A stretch of 64,000 bases of DNA from the NCBI GenBank assembly GCA_947095535.1, contig OX352774.1:211594965-211658964 (forward strand), given 5' to 3'. Source of the stretch: Poecilobothrus nobilitatus. Taxonomy: Eukaryota; Arthropoda; Insecta; Diptera; Dolichopodidae. Each line of letters opens with the position of its first letter. Positions within the stretch are counted from its first letter, which is position 1. Position numbers and translations under genes: made by a program. The notes under the pieces are model-generated. The model was not told the DNA's origin. It did no database searches and was given only the letters and a program-made list of their open reading frames with translations. Positions 41,301-49,007 of this stretch are shown here, one piece after another.

Positions 41301-44300
41301 TTTAGTTACTTTGGTAACTTTAATACTCTAGTTACGATAGGTAATAGATACATTCAATTTTACTTGAAATTTTTAATTTAATAATCAATTATAACAAATA
41401 GGTATATTTATTTTTATATTTATTTTTTTTTTCGATATATTCATATATATACATATATATATGTAATAACTAATAACCTTAATAAATACTTTTTACATTT
41501 GTATATAGCATAAGGTAAATAATATAATATAAATAAATTTTAATACTTACATTGAACACGTAAATGAACCCGTTTACTAATGGATGGTGGTACACCATTT
41601 GATGCAACACACAAATATGCTGCCATATGTAATCGGCTTACTTTTGTTATTTGTAATATTTCACCATCAACAACATTGACTGCATATGTGTGGTAACAAT
41701 AAAAAGAAAAAAAACGAAAAGAAAAACAAAAAAAAAAAATTAAATTTTGAATTTAAATAGTAATTGATTAATATTGTAATATAAAACCGATGTAATAATA
41801 TAAATACTTATATGTACCTACGTATTTGTAAATTTAACATTTGTATGATATTTTTTTTATTATTTCTATTTATTTATTTTTGTTATTTTAATGTGGTATG
41901 AAATCATGAAACTAAATTTTTAAGTTTTGTTTAAAATATATAATTATGCACAAGAAACGGTTTAGTTATATTTTTTTTTTATAAAATATCCTTAAAGTAT
42001 GCAATTTTTCTTAATTTAATTTTATTTACATGAATTGTTTATGTAAAGGGGACCTTGAATATCGTGTAATATATAACTGATCAACTGATAGAATTTATTT
42101 TTATTGAACCTTTTAATTTTAATGTAATGTTGTATAATATTTAATTTTTAAGCAAACATTCTGGTTTCTTTCATAAGGTATCAAATAAGCATAAAGGAAT
42201 GACTGTATATACCATACAATGTTCTAAAATTAATTATTACAAATTGTAGTAGTTTCTCACCTAACATTAATACCATTTTAAATATTCATTTTTTAATTAA
42301 ATGTTATAAAAAAATTGTTTGCTTCATTAAATTTTAAATAATAAACGTATTTTTATTTTATTTTAATTATATGTTTTAGGATTAGTACAGATATAATGGC
42401 TTTAATATTTGCATTTATACATACATATTTATACATAATATTTAAAAGAAGTTTTTTTTTTCAGGTAATTCGATTACTTTAGATGCCCACCAGCTATTAA
42501 TTAATTAATTAATATATATATTATATTGTATATATTTTTTAAAATTTTGTATTATTATATACTTCGTGACATATTGCCCTCTTTCGTTTTTAATATGAGT
42601 ATGTAATTAAAAAATTTCAATTATTTATAGTTGTTCTGATAATGATTTATTAGGGTTAGGAACTTTTAATTTTTTTTTTTGTTTTCAATTTATTTGAACA
42701 TTGAAATTAATTAATAACTATGTTATTTTGATTTATTCAATTTAATTTAGGGATTTTGTAATTTATAATTATTTTCAAATGTAAATAAATTATTTATTAA
42801 TTACAATATAATATTATGTATATTTACTATAAATTTGTTTTTGTTTTGTTTAATTTTGTTTTATAGTTTGGTTTACAACCTGAATAATTGTTTAATAAAT
42901 TATAATTGTACATTTTTGTTTTTTTTTTTTTATTAATAGAAGTTTTAATTAAAAATAATGATTAATAAAAAGAAAGATATTTATTTATTTATTTATTTAT
43001 ATTAATATTACATACATAAATATAATGCAATATTATTGAACCATCAGCTACCAAGGTTATTATAGGTTTTTATACTATTATTAAATTATATACTAATATT
43101 ATTTACTTTGTTTATATACTATGTATTTACATTATATTTGCTCGTAAGGGGGGTATGTAAGAAAGATATATTTACATTATATTTGATAAAAAAAAAAAAA
43201 GTGTTTGCATACTTTTAGGTAAATAATATTGTTTTTACCATTACTATATTTTTAATATATATTTAAAATCATTTTAAGATATTTGAACAAATTTATATAC
43301 ATTTTTTTTTTTTTTTTAATTATTTTTACCATTTTCACCACCAATATTCATCTCTTCACCATCTTCTCTTCTCCACATAACATATGGTTCCGGATAACCA
43401 CGTGCTTTACACATTAATGTTACATTTGTACCTTCTCTAACTACCATATCATTACTTGTCATACTTTCAATTATCATTGGAGGCACTGAAATGAAAATAA
43501 GAAGAAGTAAAGAAAAAAAAAAAAAGAAAATTATTTACAATAATAAATATATGTCCTTATAACCAAGAACCGAATATAAATTATTTTGCACTTATTTAGA
43601 CATTTTATTTAATTACTTCTCATTACTATAATAAGAAATGTTCAACCTAAATACGATATTCCATAATATAATAATATGTGAATAAATTGTTAAGGTTACA
43701 AAATTTATATAACCTAAAAAATGTCAAAATAATAAACCCTAAAATTTCATATTGTTCAGATTTTATCCTTATATTATCATCATCAATTATTATCCTGTTA
43801 TGACTCAATACACTATTCTCATGTGCTTTCTAACATTCATGTTTGTCAAGTATATCATATACATATATATACAAAAAAATAATATTAATAAAATCATGAA
43901 GAAGGTAAAAATCTGAAATATTTTTGTTTTATTCTGTAATATGAACTACAAAATTATTTTTCTAACATTTTCGGGAGGGCAAAAAAATCAAAAAAAAAAA
44001 ACCCAGAAATCACAAAAACTCTAAATTTATGGGCATTTCATTTTGTTAACACATATGCCAGTTTAAATGAAATTATTACCTTTACTTTTAACTTCTTAAC
44101 AATAAAAAAAAAAAACGCAGAAAGGGAAAATACAAAATATAAGGAAACAAAATTTTTCTGAAATATATACTCTTAAGGTGTTCCAGGTGATAATATTAAC
44201 CTTTTCTTCGACTTTTCACTAGAAATATTACTTAGAAATTTCTTAAATATTTTTTTCTACTTTAATATTTTTTTTTCGTTGTTGTTGTTTAAGTTTGTCC

Positions 44301-47300
44301 GTAAATACCAAAACGATACATTTTAATGTTGAGTAAACACTTAAATATATAAAACATTATGTTAAAAAAAAAAATTCTTTTTCTGTACAGTGCTGTAAAG
44401 AATACGAAACAGATAGATGAGTATACAATATAATAACATGATAAAAAATTCTATGTATTAAAAGATATTTTTTTTTTTTTAAATATTTACTTGAATCTTC
44501 AATATTTAAAGTAATATGGTTAAATGTTTATTCCTAAACTACTTAACGTATTGAAAATGGAGCAGCTGTTACCATTAAATTACCCTAGATTTTGAAGAAA
44601 AAAAATATTAACACGGAAAATTAACTTTTCAAAATAAACCGAAAAATATACTTTATAATATGAATATATGACGTAAAAGTAACTTTTATTAAAATGTTGT
44701 ATTTTGATAAATCAGTGGCTCTCAAGTTGTAAAACATAAAATATAATTTCATTATACTTTAAATATTGTTTTGTTTCTTTATAACCATATTTTGCTTTAG
44801 GGATATTTTGAAATATTTCGTAACACTGTTTACTCTTATGGTATAACAATATTATTTAATAATATTAAGATTTGATTTTTAGGCATAATTTGTATTTTGC
44901 TATGATACGATTTAGAGATATCTGATATTAATATAAAATAATATTATAGAATTATTAGAAAAAAATCAAAATTTTATATTTTGTTAGTTATACCATCTTT
45001 AATATTCACACCTTCTTTTTATAACCTTGTATTCTTTATATTTATATCTCATTTATATACATATATATATAGAAGATTTATCAAGAAGTTTGTATTATAA
45101 ATTTTATTATTATATTATTGATATCAATATAAATACATATATATATATATATAATTTCACGCACGATATAATATTGGTGTCACTCAGATGAAACTTTAGA
45201 TTTTGAATGTTAAAAGATAAATTGGGAGTACATGTTAAGATAAAAGGTATGAATTATAATAAAAATGTCTGTAATTTGGTCAGAATTAAAATTTAATAAA
45301 ATTTTAAAATATCGAAAACGATCAGAATTAGAAGACATGTAAGTTTTGCTTGGAAATCAGTAGTCTAAGGAGTTTTTTAAGCAAAATACAACTTGCCTCA
45401 TGAGGAGATTTAACAAGAGGAGTTGAAATCACACTGTACTGAATTAGTGTGTGTTAATATTTTCCGAATAGTTGGCTTTTATTTGGCAGATAAAACATTT
45501 TCTATAACTCAGAAAAGTATTAAGGTTTTAACCTATTCTAGTATTAAAATAATTAAAAAATTTTATTGCAAATATTATCACTGTTTATTTTCAGTTTTTT
45601 TTTCTTCGTTTTTTTTTCTTTTCACACCCTGTATACATTTTATATTATATATTTTTTTTTTTAATTTTTATTTTTTACATACCTACAACTTGAAGATATC
45701 CTTTTCTTGATCTCATTGGATCTGTATTTACTTGGCACATATACCACCCACGATCTGATTCTTCAACTTCTTTAATATGTAAATACCAGGATCTATGGTC
45801 GTTGTATGATAAACTAATACGAGAATTTTGTGTTATCACATTATGATGTATTGATAATATTGTTTGTGTATCAACTCGTACCCATGCTACCTGTTGTGTA
45901 AATAAAAATATTTATAAAAAAAAAATACATAAATAAATACATGTATTAAATAAAATATTATATATTATACAAGAAAAGAAAAATCCATACAAAAAAAAAA
46001 AAAACCAAATAAAAGATAGAAAATCGAGAAATACAGTGAAATCTCTTCAAAGAAAAAATATATAATAACAAGAAAAAAGGGATGATAATAATAATATAAT
46101 TTGATATATTTTCAAAATAAATATGATGTTTCTTGTTGTTTTATTTTCTTTTCTTACTTTAAGGATCAAAATTATGTTAATAATGGTTTATATGACTCCA
46201 CTTGGGAGTTCACAAATTTTTATAAAGGTAATGTCAAATAAGAACAAAACAAAAACAAAAACAGATATGATTGTATAAAAAATAAGACAAACTTCTATAG
46301 AGTTATGAATTTAATAAAAGGATTTTATTTTTTCTTATTTTGTAGGTTTATTTATATATAATATGTCAAAAAGGAAGTGTCATACATACATATACACGTT
46401 TCAAGGTTAAGTAAATTTGTTTTGTCTTTACTTTTTTCTGTTTTCTTATGTATATATTATAATATATATGGGGACCTAAGCTATAATCTATCATACTAAA
46501 ATATTAAAAAAAAAAAAAGAAAATTAAATGAAACAAAAAAAAAAAAACAAACATTTAGGTTATTTGGTATAGTAATTTGTTTACATTTAAGTAATATATA
46601 AATATAATGTGACATTCAATAGAAGTATTAATATACATATTTATATATATGTGTGGCCTTTAACAATAATTTAAATATATATGTACATATATTTATATTA
46701 ATGTTACATTAAAAAAATATATATATATATTTAATACTCGTATTAAAGTAAAGATGAAATTAATCATTACGACAGAAAAAAAAGGACATGTCATTATTCT
46801 CAAGTGATATTTGTTTACATTTTGTTGTAATGTGAAGGTGAATGAATTATATGAATGTTAAAATATTCTAAAATATATTAAAATATATATATACCTACAT
46901 AATGATTGTATAATATATATGGAAAAGGATAAAGTATAAAAATAATATATATTTTAGAACACATTGAATTAAATTAATTGAATAAAATTTTAAGAAAACA
47001 AGAGCTAAAAAAAAAAACAGAACAGGAGAAGAAAACCACAAAATTTTCTCTAATGATCGTATGCTTAAAAAGGATGACGGAAGTTGAGTTTCAAAAAAGA
47101 ATATAATAATAATATATGTATATAAGTATATAATATATTTGAATAAATATATTCATTTAATATGTTGTTGATTTATTAAAGCTGCAAGACAAGTCTAAAT
47201 TATATATATATATATATATATATAAATATTTTGTATGAACAGTATTTTTGTTTAAATAAAGTTGTTATTTTGAATAAATAAACAAAATATATAGATATTA

Positions 47301-49007
47301 TGTATAAAATTACTTTAATTGTACAAAAATTTTAACTTTAAAAAATTTAACAATTTTAATATTAAATGATATATTAAAGTATACAAAATAATTAAATTTA
47401 ATATTAAAAAATAAAAAGGAAAATCCGAAGAAAATTTAAATTGAAAATTTTTGAAATTTTTAAAATTTAATAAAATATTGTTTTTGAGGTAATTTAAAAA
47501 AAAATATATATATATATATTGATTTTTATATTGATATTTTATAGAAATCTTTTGAACATTTGATATAAAACATTAAAATATTAGTATTACTAAAAAGGAA
47601 TTAATTTTTTTTTAATAAATATGTTTTGGTTTTTGCCTTTTTATAAATTAACAAACATTTTTGCTAAAAATTGTCAAATTTTCAAGAAAATCCTCGTTTT
47701 TTTTTGTATTATTTTTAATAAGCATACAAAAAATATAGAATACATATGTTTTTATATTAAATTGGTTCAATTTTAAAGCAAAATTTGTATATTATATTAT
47801 ATATTATATACATATATATTTAGTTATTGGATAAAACAAAATAAAAACTAGATTTTCAAAATAAAATTTTCTAAATTAAAATTTTTGCAAATAAATATCA
47901 CAAATTTATTTACTAAAATGGTCCTTTTTAAAAAGAAACTTATTAATCCATTTTTTTACAGGGCTAAATGGGGATCATTAAATGAAACTAAAGAGGAGAG
48001 GTACGAAAATAATTCCTATATCAATATGTGGGACTTTAACATACTAAATACCACCTCCCTTTTAGACCAAACAATATATTTGGAAATATTTAGTACTAGT
48101 GTACTCTTTGGATAGAGAAGATGAAGGTTAATAAAATTAGGTTAAGATTAAGCTCAAAAAAATTTGTTGAGATTAATTTGAATTTGCACAATTAATATTA
48201 TATTGAAAAAATTATTTTAACATTTTTGATGAAAAATTTATTATCTTATTGGTATGGTATGCATATATACATAATAGTTAAATATAATACATGATACTGA
48301 TACTGAATTGGTTGCATTAGAATAAAAGAAACGATTAATGAAAATTGCTAGCCGCAGCGAAAGTCAATTATTTTTGTTACAAATTATCGCCATCTTTTTG
48401 ATTTAAGATCCTTGATCAAAACAAAAATTTAAATTAGACTAAAAAGTGAGATAAAAAGTTTAAATTAAGATAGGTAAGATCTACTATAAGTTATTTGTAT
48501 AAGATATAATATATATACTTAAATATTTTATATTTATTAAATTTTTTTTTAACGTACCTTAAATCCTTTGAGATTTTCCACAACACACGCCAATAATGCA
48601 TCTCTTCCAACAGATACAGTAACATTTGGTATTGGTTCAGCAAATCTAGGCATACTATCATCTATTGTTTTTATTTTTTTTGTTTTATATTTTAGATATA
48701 AAATAAATTTATTTTTATTTTTTAATATAGTTATTTTTTAATATTGTTTTTGGTAGATAATTTTTATATAATAAAATTTATAAAAAAAACAAATAATGTA
48801 TAAGATAATATATTATAAATTTTGTTTATTGAAAAAAAAAATTTTTTTTTTTTTGCATATTTGCATTAAAATTTAAAAATATAAAAATTAATATACATTA
48901 ATATTATTAATTTTCATTTTATTTTAATATAAAGATTTAAAAAACAATAAATAAAATTCACTTACCATTTGCTGACTGAGTTTCTGATATTCTACTTAGT
49001 TGTTTTC
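6755..49007 (-). CDS. DIP-family (lachesin-like) three-Ig neuronal adhesion protein, 5' partial, ten exons
   Basis: Spliced minus-strand gene; exons 48966-49007, 48558-48661, 45683-45890, 43330-43485, 41551-41679, 37712-37849, 14662-14826, 14253-14315, 11301-11381 and 6755-8352. Every junction is GT-AG and phase-consistent: 2684 coding nt, about 894 residues ending in a stop. Ig1 is roughly residues 19-118, Ig2 119-213 and Ig3 214-315; each has its Cys pair (LLACVVEN/WYMCQVN, TLMCKARG/AYLCVASN, TLECETEA/SYRCVAKN). Signature blocks include VAWVRVDTQTILSIHHNVIT, SDRGWYMCQVNTDPM, GYPEPYVMWRREDGEE, AYLCVASNGVPPSISKRV and AYPASINYWTTERGDMI. From family knowledge, DIPs are surface Ig proteins, often GPI-anchored, that bind Dpr proteins in synaptic partner matching; lachesin is a close relative. 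The paralogue is not assigned. The signal-peptide exon is missing. The tail after residue 363 is far longer than usual for the family. An Ig adhesion protein of this family is near certain; details of tail and termini are less so. Confidence 0.95.
9080..9560 (+). repeat. Dispersed AT-rich repeat R, diverged copy
   Basis: Shares ordered blocks with 35420-36620: aaaaata-caaattttcaat, a gtaata-c block, cttat-ctaattct, ctcaaaattt, and a terminal gtgtagaagtt-tgtaaa followed by acgg-cagacagagt-aaa. The length and lack of coding sequence suggest a non-autonomous element of unknown class. Boundaries are approximate. Confidence 0.55.
10305..10446 (+). mobile_element. tRNA-derived SINE, family 2, copy c with internal deletion
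   Basis: Plus-strand copy in the last intron. It has the A-box region GGGGGTCTAGTGGGTAATAG and the family-2 body CATTTACAGTCACTC...CACATTTATGTGGCAG, ending in a 13-A run. The B box and 5' hairpin arm are missing between these, relative to copies a and d. Confidence 0.7.
11301..11381 (-). CDS. DIP exon: stalk exon 2 (81 bp) with tandem acceptor
   Basis: A short island of higher GC on the minus strand, flanked by acceptor cctttttccag and donor GTAAGTTTTT. It is open in the frame required by phase 1 in and 1 out and reads GKRPHNRKFEPNAIPDYGLE then EWKDVG, residues 336-362. A GKR-x-H-R-N-K-F / PDYG-x-EEW stretch is what I recall after Ig3 in insect DIP/lachesin-like proteins. The acceptor is followed by CAG, so an alternative acceptor three bases on (exon end 11378) would drop one alanine without changing frame. 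Confidence 0.88.
11382..14252 (-). other. DIP intron (2871 bp)
   Basis: Intron between the two stalk exons. It begins (minus strand) at GTGGGT at 14252, contains a perfect 8-bp hairpin at 14216-14234 and a 25-nt A run on the plus strand (14180-14204), and ends at the tandem acceptor near 11382. No repeat family or further exon was recognised. Confidence 0.7.
14216..14234. repeat. Perfect 8-bp hairpin just inside the intron after stalk exon 1
   Basis: TTTTCCAC, TGT, GTGGAAAA, located 18-36 bp past the GTGGGT donor of exon 14253-14315 in the direction of transcription. Confidence 0.85.
14253..14315 (-). CDS. DIP exon: stalk exon 1 (63 bp)
   Basis: Encodes residues 315-335, EIPTPTTAVVSGDITLFNRT plus L, in phase 1 to 1. 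E-x-PTPTTA is the usual continuation after Ig3 in this DIP subfamily as I recall it; NRT is a glycosylation sequon. Acceptor is a T tract plus acag, only 346 bp from the previous exon. Donor GTGGGT is acceptable but not strong. If it is not used, translation reads on through about fourteen codons to TAG, giving a short-tailed form. Confidence 0.88.
14316..14661 (-). other. DIP intron (346 bp)
   Basis: Short intron between the end of Ig3 and the first stalk exon; donor GTAATAA, acceptor with T tract plus acag. Simple AT-rich sequence only. Confidence 0.85.
14662..14826 (-). CDS. DIP exon: second part of Ig3
   Basis: Encodes residues 260-314 in 165 bp, phase 1 to 1. DTSRAGDKFETTSLTRGYQK is followed by MKLKIRNVGANDFGSYRCVA and KNSLGETDGIIKLD, giving the second Ig3 cysteine and the conserved end of the third domain. 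Acceptor is a long T tract plus acag; donor is GTAATAA. Confidence 0.96.
20549..20575. repeat. Perfect 12-bp inverted repeat with 3-nt loop
   Basis: AAACATGAATTT, TTC, AAATTCATGTTT. The AATTTTTCAAATTC-like core recurs in the next 50 bases, so this may come from a short tandem array. It lies about 60 bases upstream of the tRNA-like sequence at 20633. Confidence 0.8.
20633..20703 (+). mobile_element. tRNA-like pol III sequence (tRNA pseudogene or SINE head)
   Basis: A 71-nt tRNA-like stretch. ACCA at the 5' end can pair with TGGT near the 3' end, an A-box-like TTGGTTCAGTGC is present, and the T-arm CGGG-TTCAAAC-CCCG with B box GGTTCAAACCC (20682-20692) is good. The lower acceptor stem and the anticodon stem pair poorly, so a functional tRNA is unlikely and no anticodon is assigned. 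Confidence 0.5.
21161..21194. repeat. 17-bp direct repeat, two units
   Basis: The unit attactaattacatatc occurs twice head to tail, next to the inverted tRNA-like sequence at 21222. Low information beyond marking local slippage. Confidence 0.85.
21222..21286 (-). mobile_element. second tRNA-like sequence, inverted relative to 20633
   Basis: Minus strand: GCCAATGGTGTAGTGGTTAA with a good A box (21269-21279), CGGTCTTT ... AAAGATCTC, and a B-box-like GGTTCATACT (21226-21235). CGGTCTTT and the TCTC-x-GGTTC segment are shared with 20633-20703, so the two look like diverged copies of one tRNA-derived element in opposite orientation. The T-arm is weaker here. Confidence 0.5.
23500..24309 (+). mobile_element. 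Possible non-autonomous Helitron with internal degenerate tandem repeats
   Basis: The right end reads ACAACGCCGGGTATTCCTGC then TAG followed by T: CTAG|T with a GC-rich stretch just upstream, as in arthropod Helitron 3' ends. Upstream are degenerate repeats: the block ttagtgagct...gagcaa-acttt-...cgtttaagca at about 23537 recurs at about 23697, with a weaker copy near 23955. Helitron-derived non-autonomous elements often carry such repeats. The 3' hairpin is weak and the 5' TC end was not located, so the start is approximate. Confidence 0.45.
30700..30719. repeat. (AT)n microsatellite
   Basis: About ten AT units inside the giant intron. Similar TA runs occur at about 13498-13515 and 47201-47225. 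Confidence 0.9.
31990..32250 (-). repeat. Dispersed AT-rich repeat R, inverted partial copy
   Basis: Read on the minus strand it contains aaaatggggcatttttatat and a downstream gagaagctgtagttt block, matching aaaatggggctttttcgcaa and gaagagctgcaacttt near 35940. An inverted tail like cgttctgtacgtccat... lies at about 32000. Boundaries approximate. Confidence 0.45.
32465..32727 (-). mobile_element. tRNA-derived SINE, family 1, near full-length copy
   Basis: Reverse-complement copy of the 57373 element inside the 22.9-kb intron: a (TTTA)n tail at 32465, body with the AGTAGCC-like segment, hairpin arms GGTCGTAAG and CTTACGACC both intact, B box GGTTCGATCCC and head GGGGCTTCGGTAGCC. No convincing target-site duplication was seen. 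Confidence 0.9.
34627..34822 (-). mobile_element. tRNA-derived SINE, family 2, copy d (most complete)
   Basis: Minus strand: GAGGTCTCGGTGGTCTAGTG head with an A-box-like TGGTCTAGTGA, a B-box region, the perfect hairpin GTCGTAAGG / CCTTACGAC (9 bp, 9-nt loop), body GACATTTACAGCCATGTCTC, CTCACATTTATGTGTCAG, and an A-rich 3' tail. This is the best reference copy in the window. No clear target-site duplication was identified. Confidence 0.8.
35420..36620 (+). repeat. Dispersed AT-rich repeat R with tandem duplication of about 470 bp
   Basis: Two head-to-tail units. The landmark taacacacgta occurs near 35533 and 36008, and the core ctcaaaatttcaaggctcta occurs near 35730 and 36199, offsets of about 475 and 469. 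About 135 bp around the core differ at roughly three positions, while flanking parts are more diverged. The right end carries the (GGAC)n array at about 36551-36592 and an acagagtgaaac motif. No open frame. Confidence 0.8.
36551..36592. repeat. (GACG)n short tandem array
   Basis: Roughly nine gacg/gaag units: the only sizeable GC-rich run in the non-coding DNA. It forms the end of repeat R; a reduced version (tccgtccgt) occurs near 18798, and gtccgtttgttcgtctg near 38643. Confidence 0.9.
37712..37849 (-). CDS. DIP exon: first part of Ig3
   Basis: Encodes residues 214-259 in 138 bp, phase 1 to 1. FPPMLSIANQLEGAYVGQEV is followed by TLECETEAYPASINYWTTER and GDMIISG. It carries the first Ig3 cysteine and core tryptophan. 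Acceptor ttttatcatag, donor GTTAGT (T at +3, non-consensus). The intron that follows is 22,885 bp and interrupts Ig3. Confidence 0.96.
37850..41550 (-). other. DIP intron (3701 bp)
   Basis: Intron between Ig2 and Ig3: donor GTAAGTATT, acceptor ttttatcatag. It contains an inverted diverged copy of repeat R (about 38640-39060). Two open frames of 64 and 119 codons (38056-38250 minus, 38334-38693 plus) show no recognisable domain and overlap each other's region or the repeat, so they are not called as genes. Confidence 0.7.
38640..39060 (-). repeat. Dispersed AT-rich repeat R, inverted copy
   Basis: Minus strand shows a caaattttcaattttcgacc block and a later block with gatatgagattttcatttag, in the order seen in the 35420 copy, and ends at a diverged cagac/cggacag motif near 38643. 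Boundaries approximate. Confidence 0.45.
41551..41679 (-). CDS. DIP exon: second part of Ig2
   Basis: Encodes residues 171-213 in 129 bp, phase 1 to phase 1. Sequence VNVVDGEILQITKVSRLHMA is followed by AYLCVASNGVPPSISKRVHL, holding the second Ig2 cysteine and the Ig2-Ig3 linker. Acceptor is catatgcag, with a weak pyrimidine tract; donor GTAAGTATT is strong. The G|TC junction regenerates the valine expected after GGEN. Confidence 0.96.
41680..43329 (-). other. DIP intron (1650 bp) inside Ig2
   Basis: Donor GTAAAAAT, acceptor catatgcag with an unusually poor pyrimidine tract. Contains the headless SINE at 42977-43164 in the same orientation as the gene. Confidence 0.85.
42977..43164 (-). mobile_element. 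tRNA-derived SINE, family 1, copy lacking the tRNA head
   Basis: Minus-strand copy with (TTTA)n tail, body and the distal hairpin arm (ctcgtaagggggg), stopping before the tRNA-like head. A 17-bp piece of the body at 43124-43140 is repeated at 43169-43185 just past the break, suggesting a template switch or small local duplication at insertion. Confidence 0.8.
43330..43485 (-). CDS. DIP exon: first part of Ig2
   Basis: Encodes residues 119-170 in 156 bp, phase 1 in and 1 out. It starts VPPMIIESMTSNDMVVREGT and contains NVTLMCKARGYPEPYVMWRR, with the first Ig2 cysteine, the core tryptophan and an N-V-T sequon. Acceptor tttcatttcag, donor GTAAAAAT. The split valine codon at the 5' junction restores the family VVPP motif at the Ig1-Ig2 boundary. 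Confidence 0.97.
43486..45682 (-). other. DIP intron (2197 bp) between Ig1 and Ig2
   Basis: Donor GTATGT, acceptor tttcatttcag. Apart from a lone caccctgtata motif near 45626, about 50 bp inside the donor and resembling a MITE end, nothing but AT-rich sequence was recognised. A 95-codon plus-strand frame at 45423-45710 is low-complexity and overlaps the exon antisense. Confidence 0.8.
45683..45890 (-). CDS. DIP exon: second half of Ig1
   Basis: Encodes residues 50-118 in 208 bp, entering in phase 0 and leaving in phase 1. It begins VAWVRVDTQTILSIHHNVIT and contains SDRGWYMCQVNTDPM and RKGYLQVV, the most conserved block of the DIP family; it carries the second Ig1 cysteine and the Dpr-binding face by homology. 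Acceptor acacaacag and donor GTATGT are both good. Confidence 0.97.
45891..48557 (-). other. DIP intron (2667 bp) inside Ig1
   Basis: Phase-0 intron, donor GTACGT, acceptor acacaacag. Holds a (TA)12 microsatellite at about 47201-47225. No other feature recognised. Confidence 0.85.
48558..48661 (-). CDS. DIP exon: first half of Ig1
   Basis: Encodes residues 15-49, including PRFAEPIPNVTVSVGRDALL and then ACVVENLKGFK, with the first Ig1 cysteine and an N-V-T glycosylation sequon. The acceptor is caatag; a second AG lies 7 bases into the exon but would break the frame with the preceding exon. The donor is GTACGT after the codon for K, giving a phase-0 intron between GFK and VAW. FAEP-NVTVSVGRDA-L-C is the standard start of DIP/lachesin Ig1. 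Confidence 0.93.
48662..48965 (-). other. DIP intron (304 bp) before Ig1
   Basis: Donor GTAAGTG, acceptor aacaatag. Simple AT-rich sequence. Confidence 0.65.
48966..49007 (-). CDS. DIP exon: 42-bp linker exon before Ig1
   Basis: Acceptor ttttacag precedes 49007 and donor GTAAG follows 48966. Only one frame is open. It encodes residues 1-14, ending KQLSRISETQSAN, and begins with the last two bases (GA) of a split codon. Its phase-1 end joins exactly to the next exon. The polar sequence fits the short spacer between a cleaved signal peptide and Ig1. The call rests on splice sites and phase only, because the stretch itself is not a conserved motif. The upstream exon must end in phase 1 and cannot supply T, since TGA would be a stop. 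Confidence 0.65.

Noticed and set aside
48648..48661. Alternative acceptor (gatag) 7 bases inside the Ig1 exon.
   Set aside because: It breaks phase with the 42-bp exon, while the upstream acceptor keeps it.
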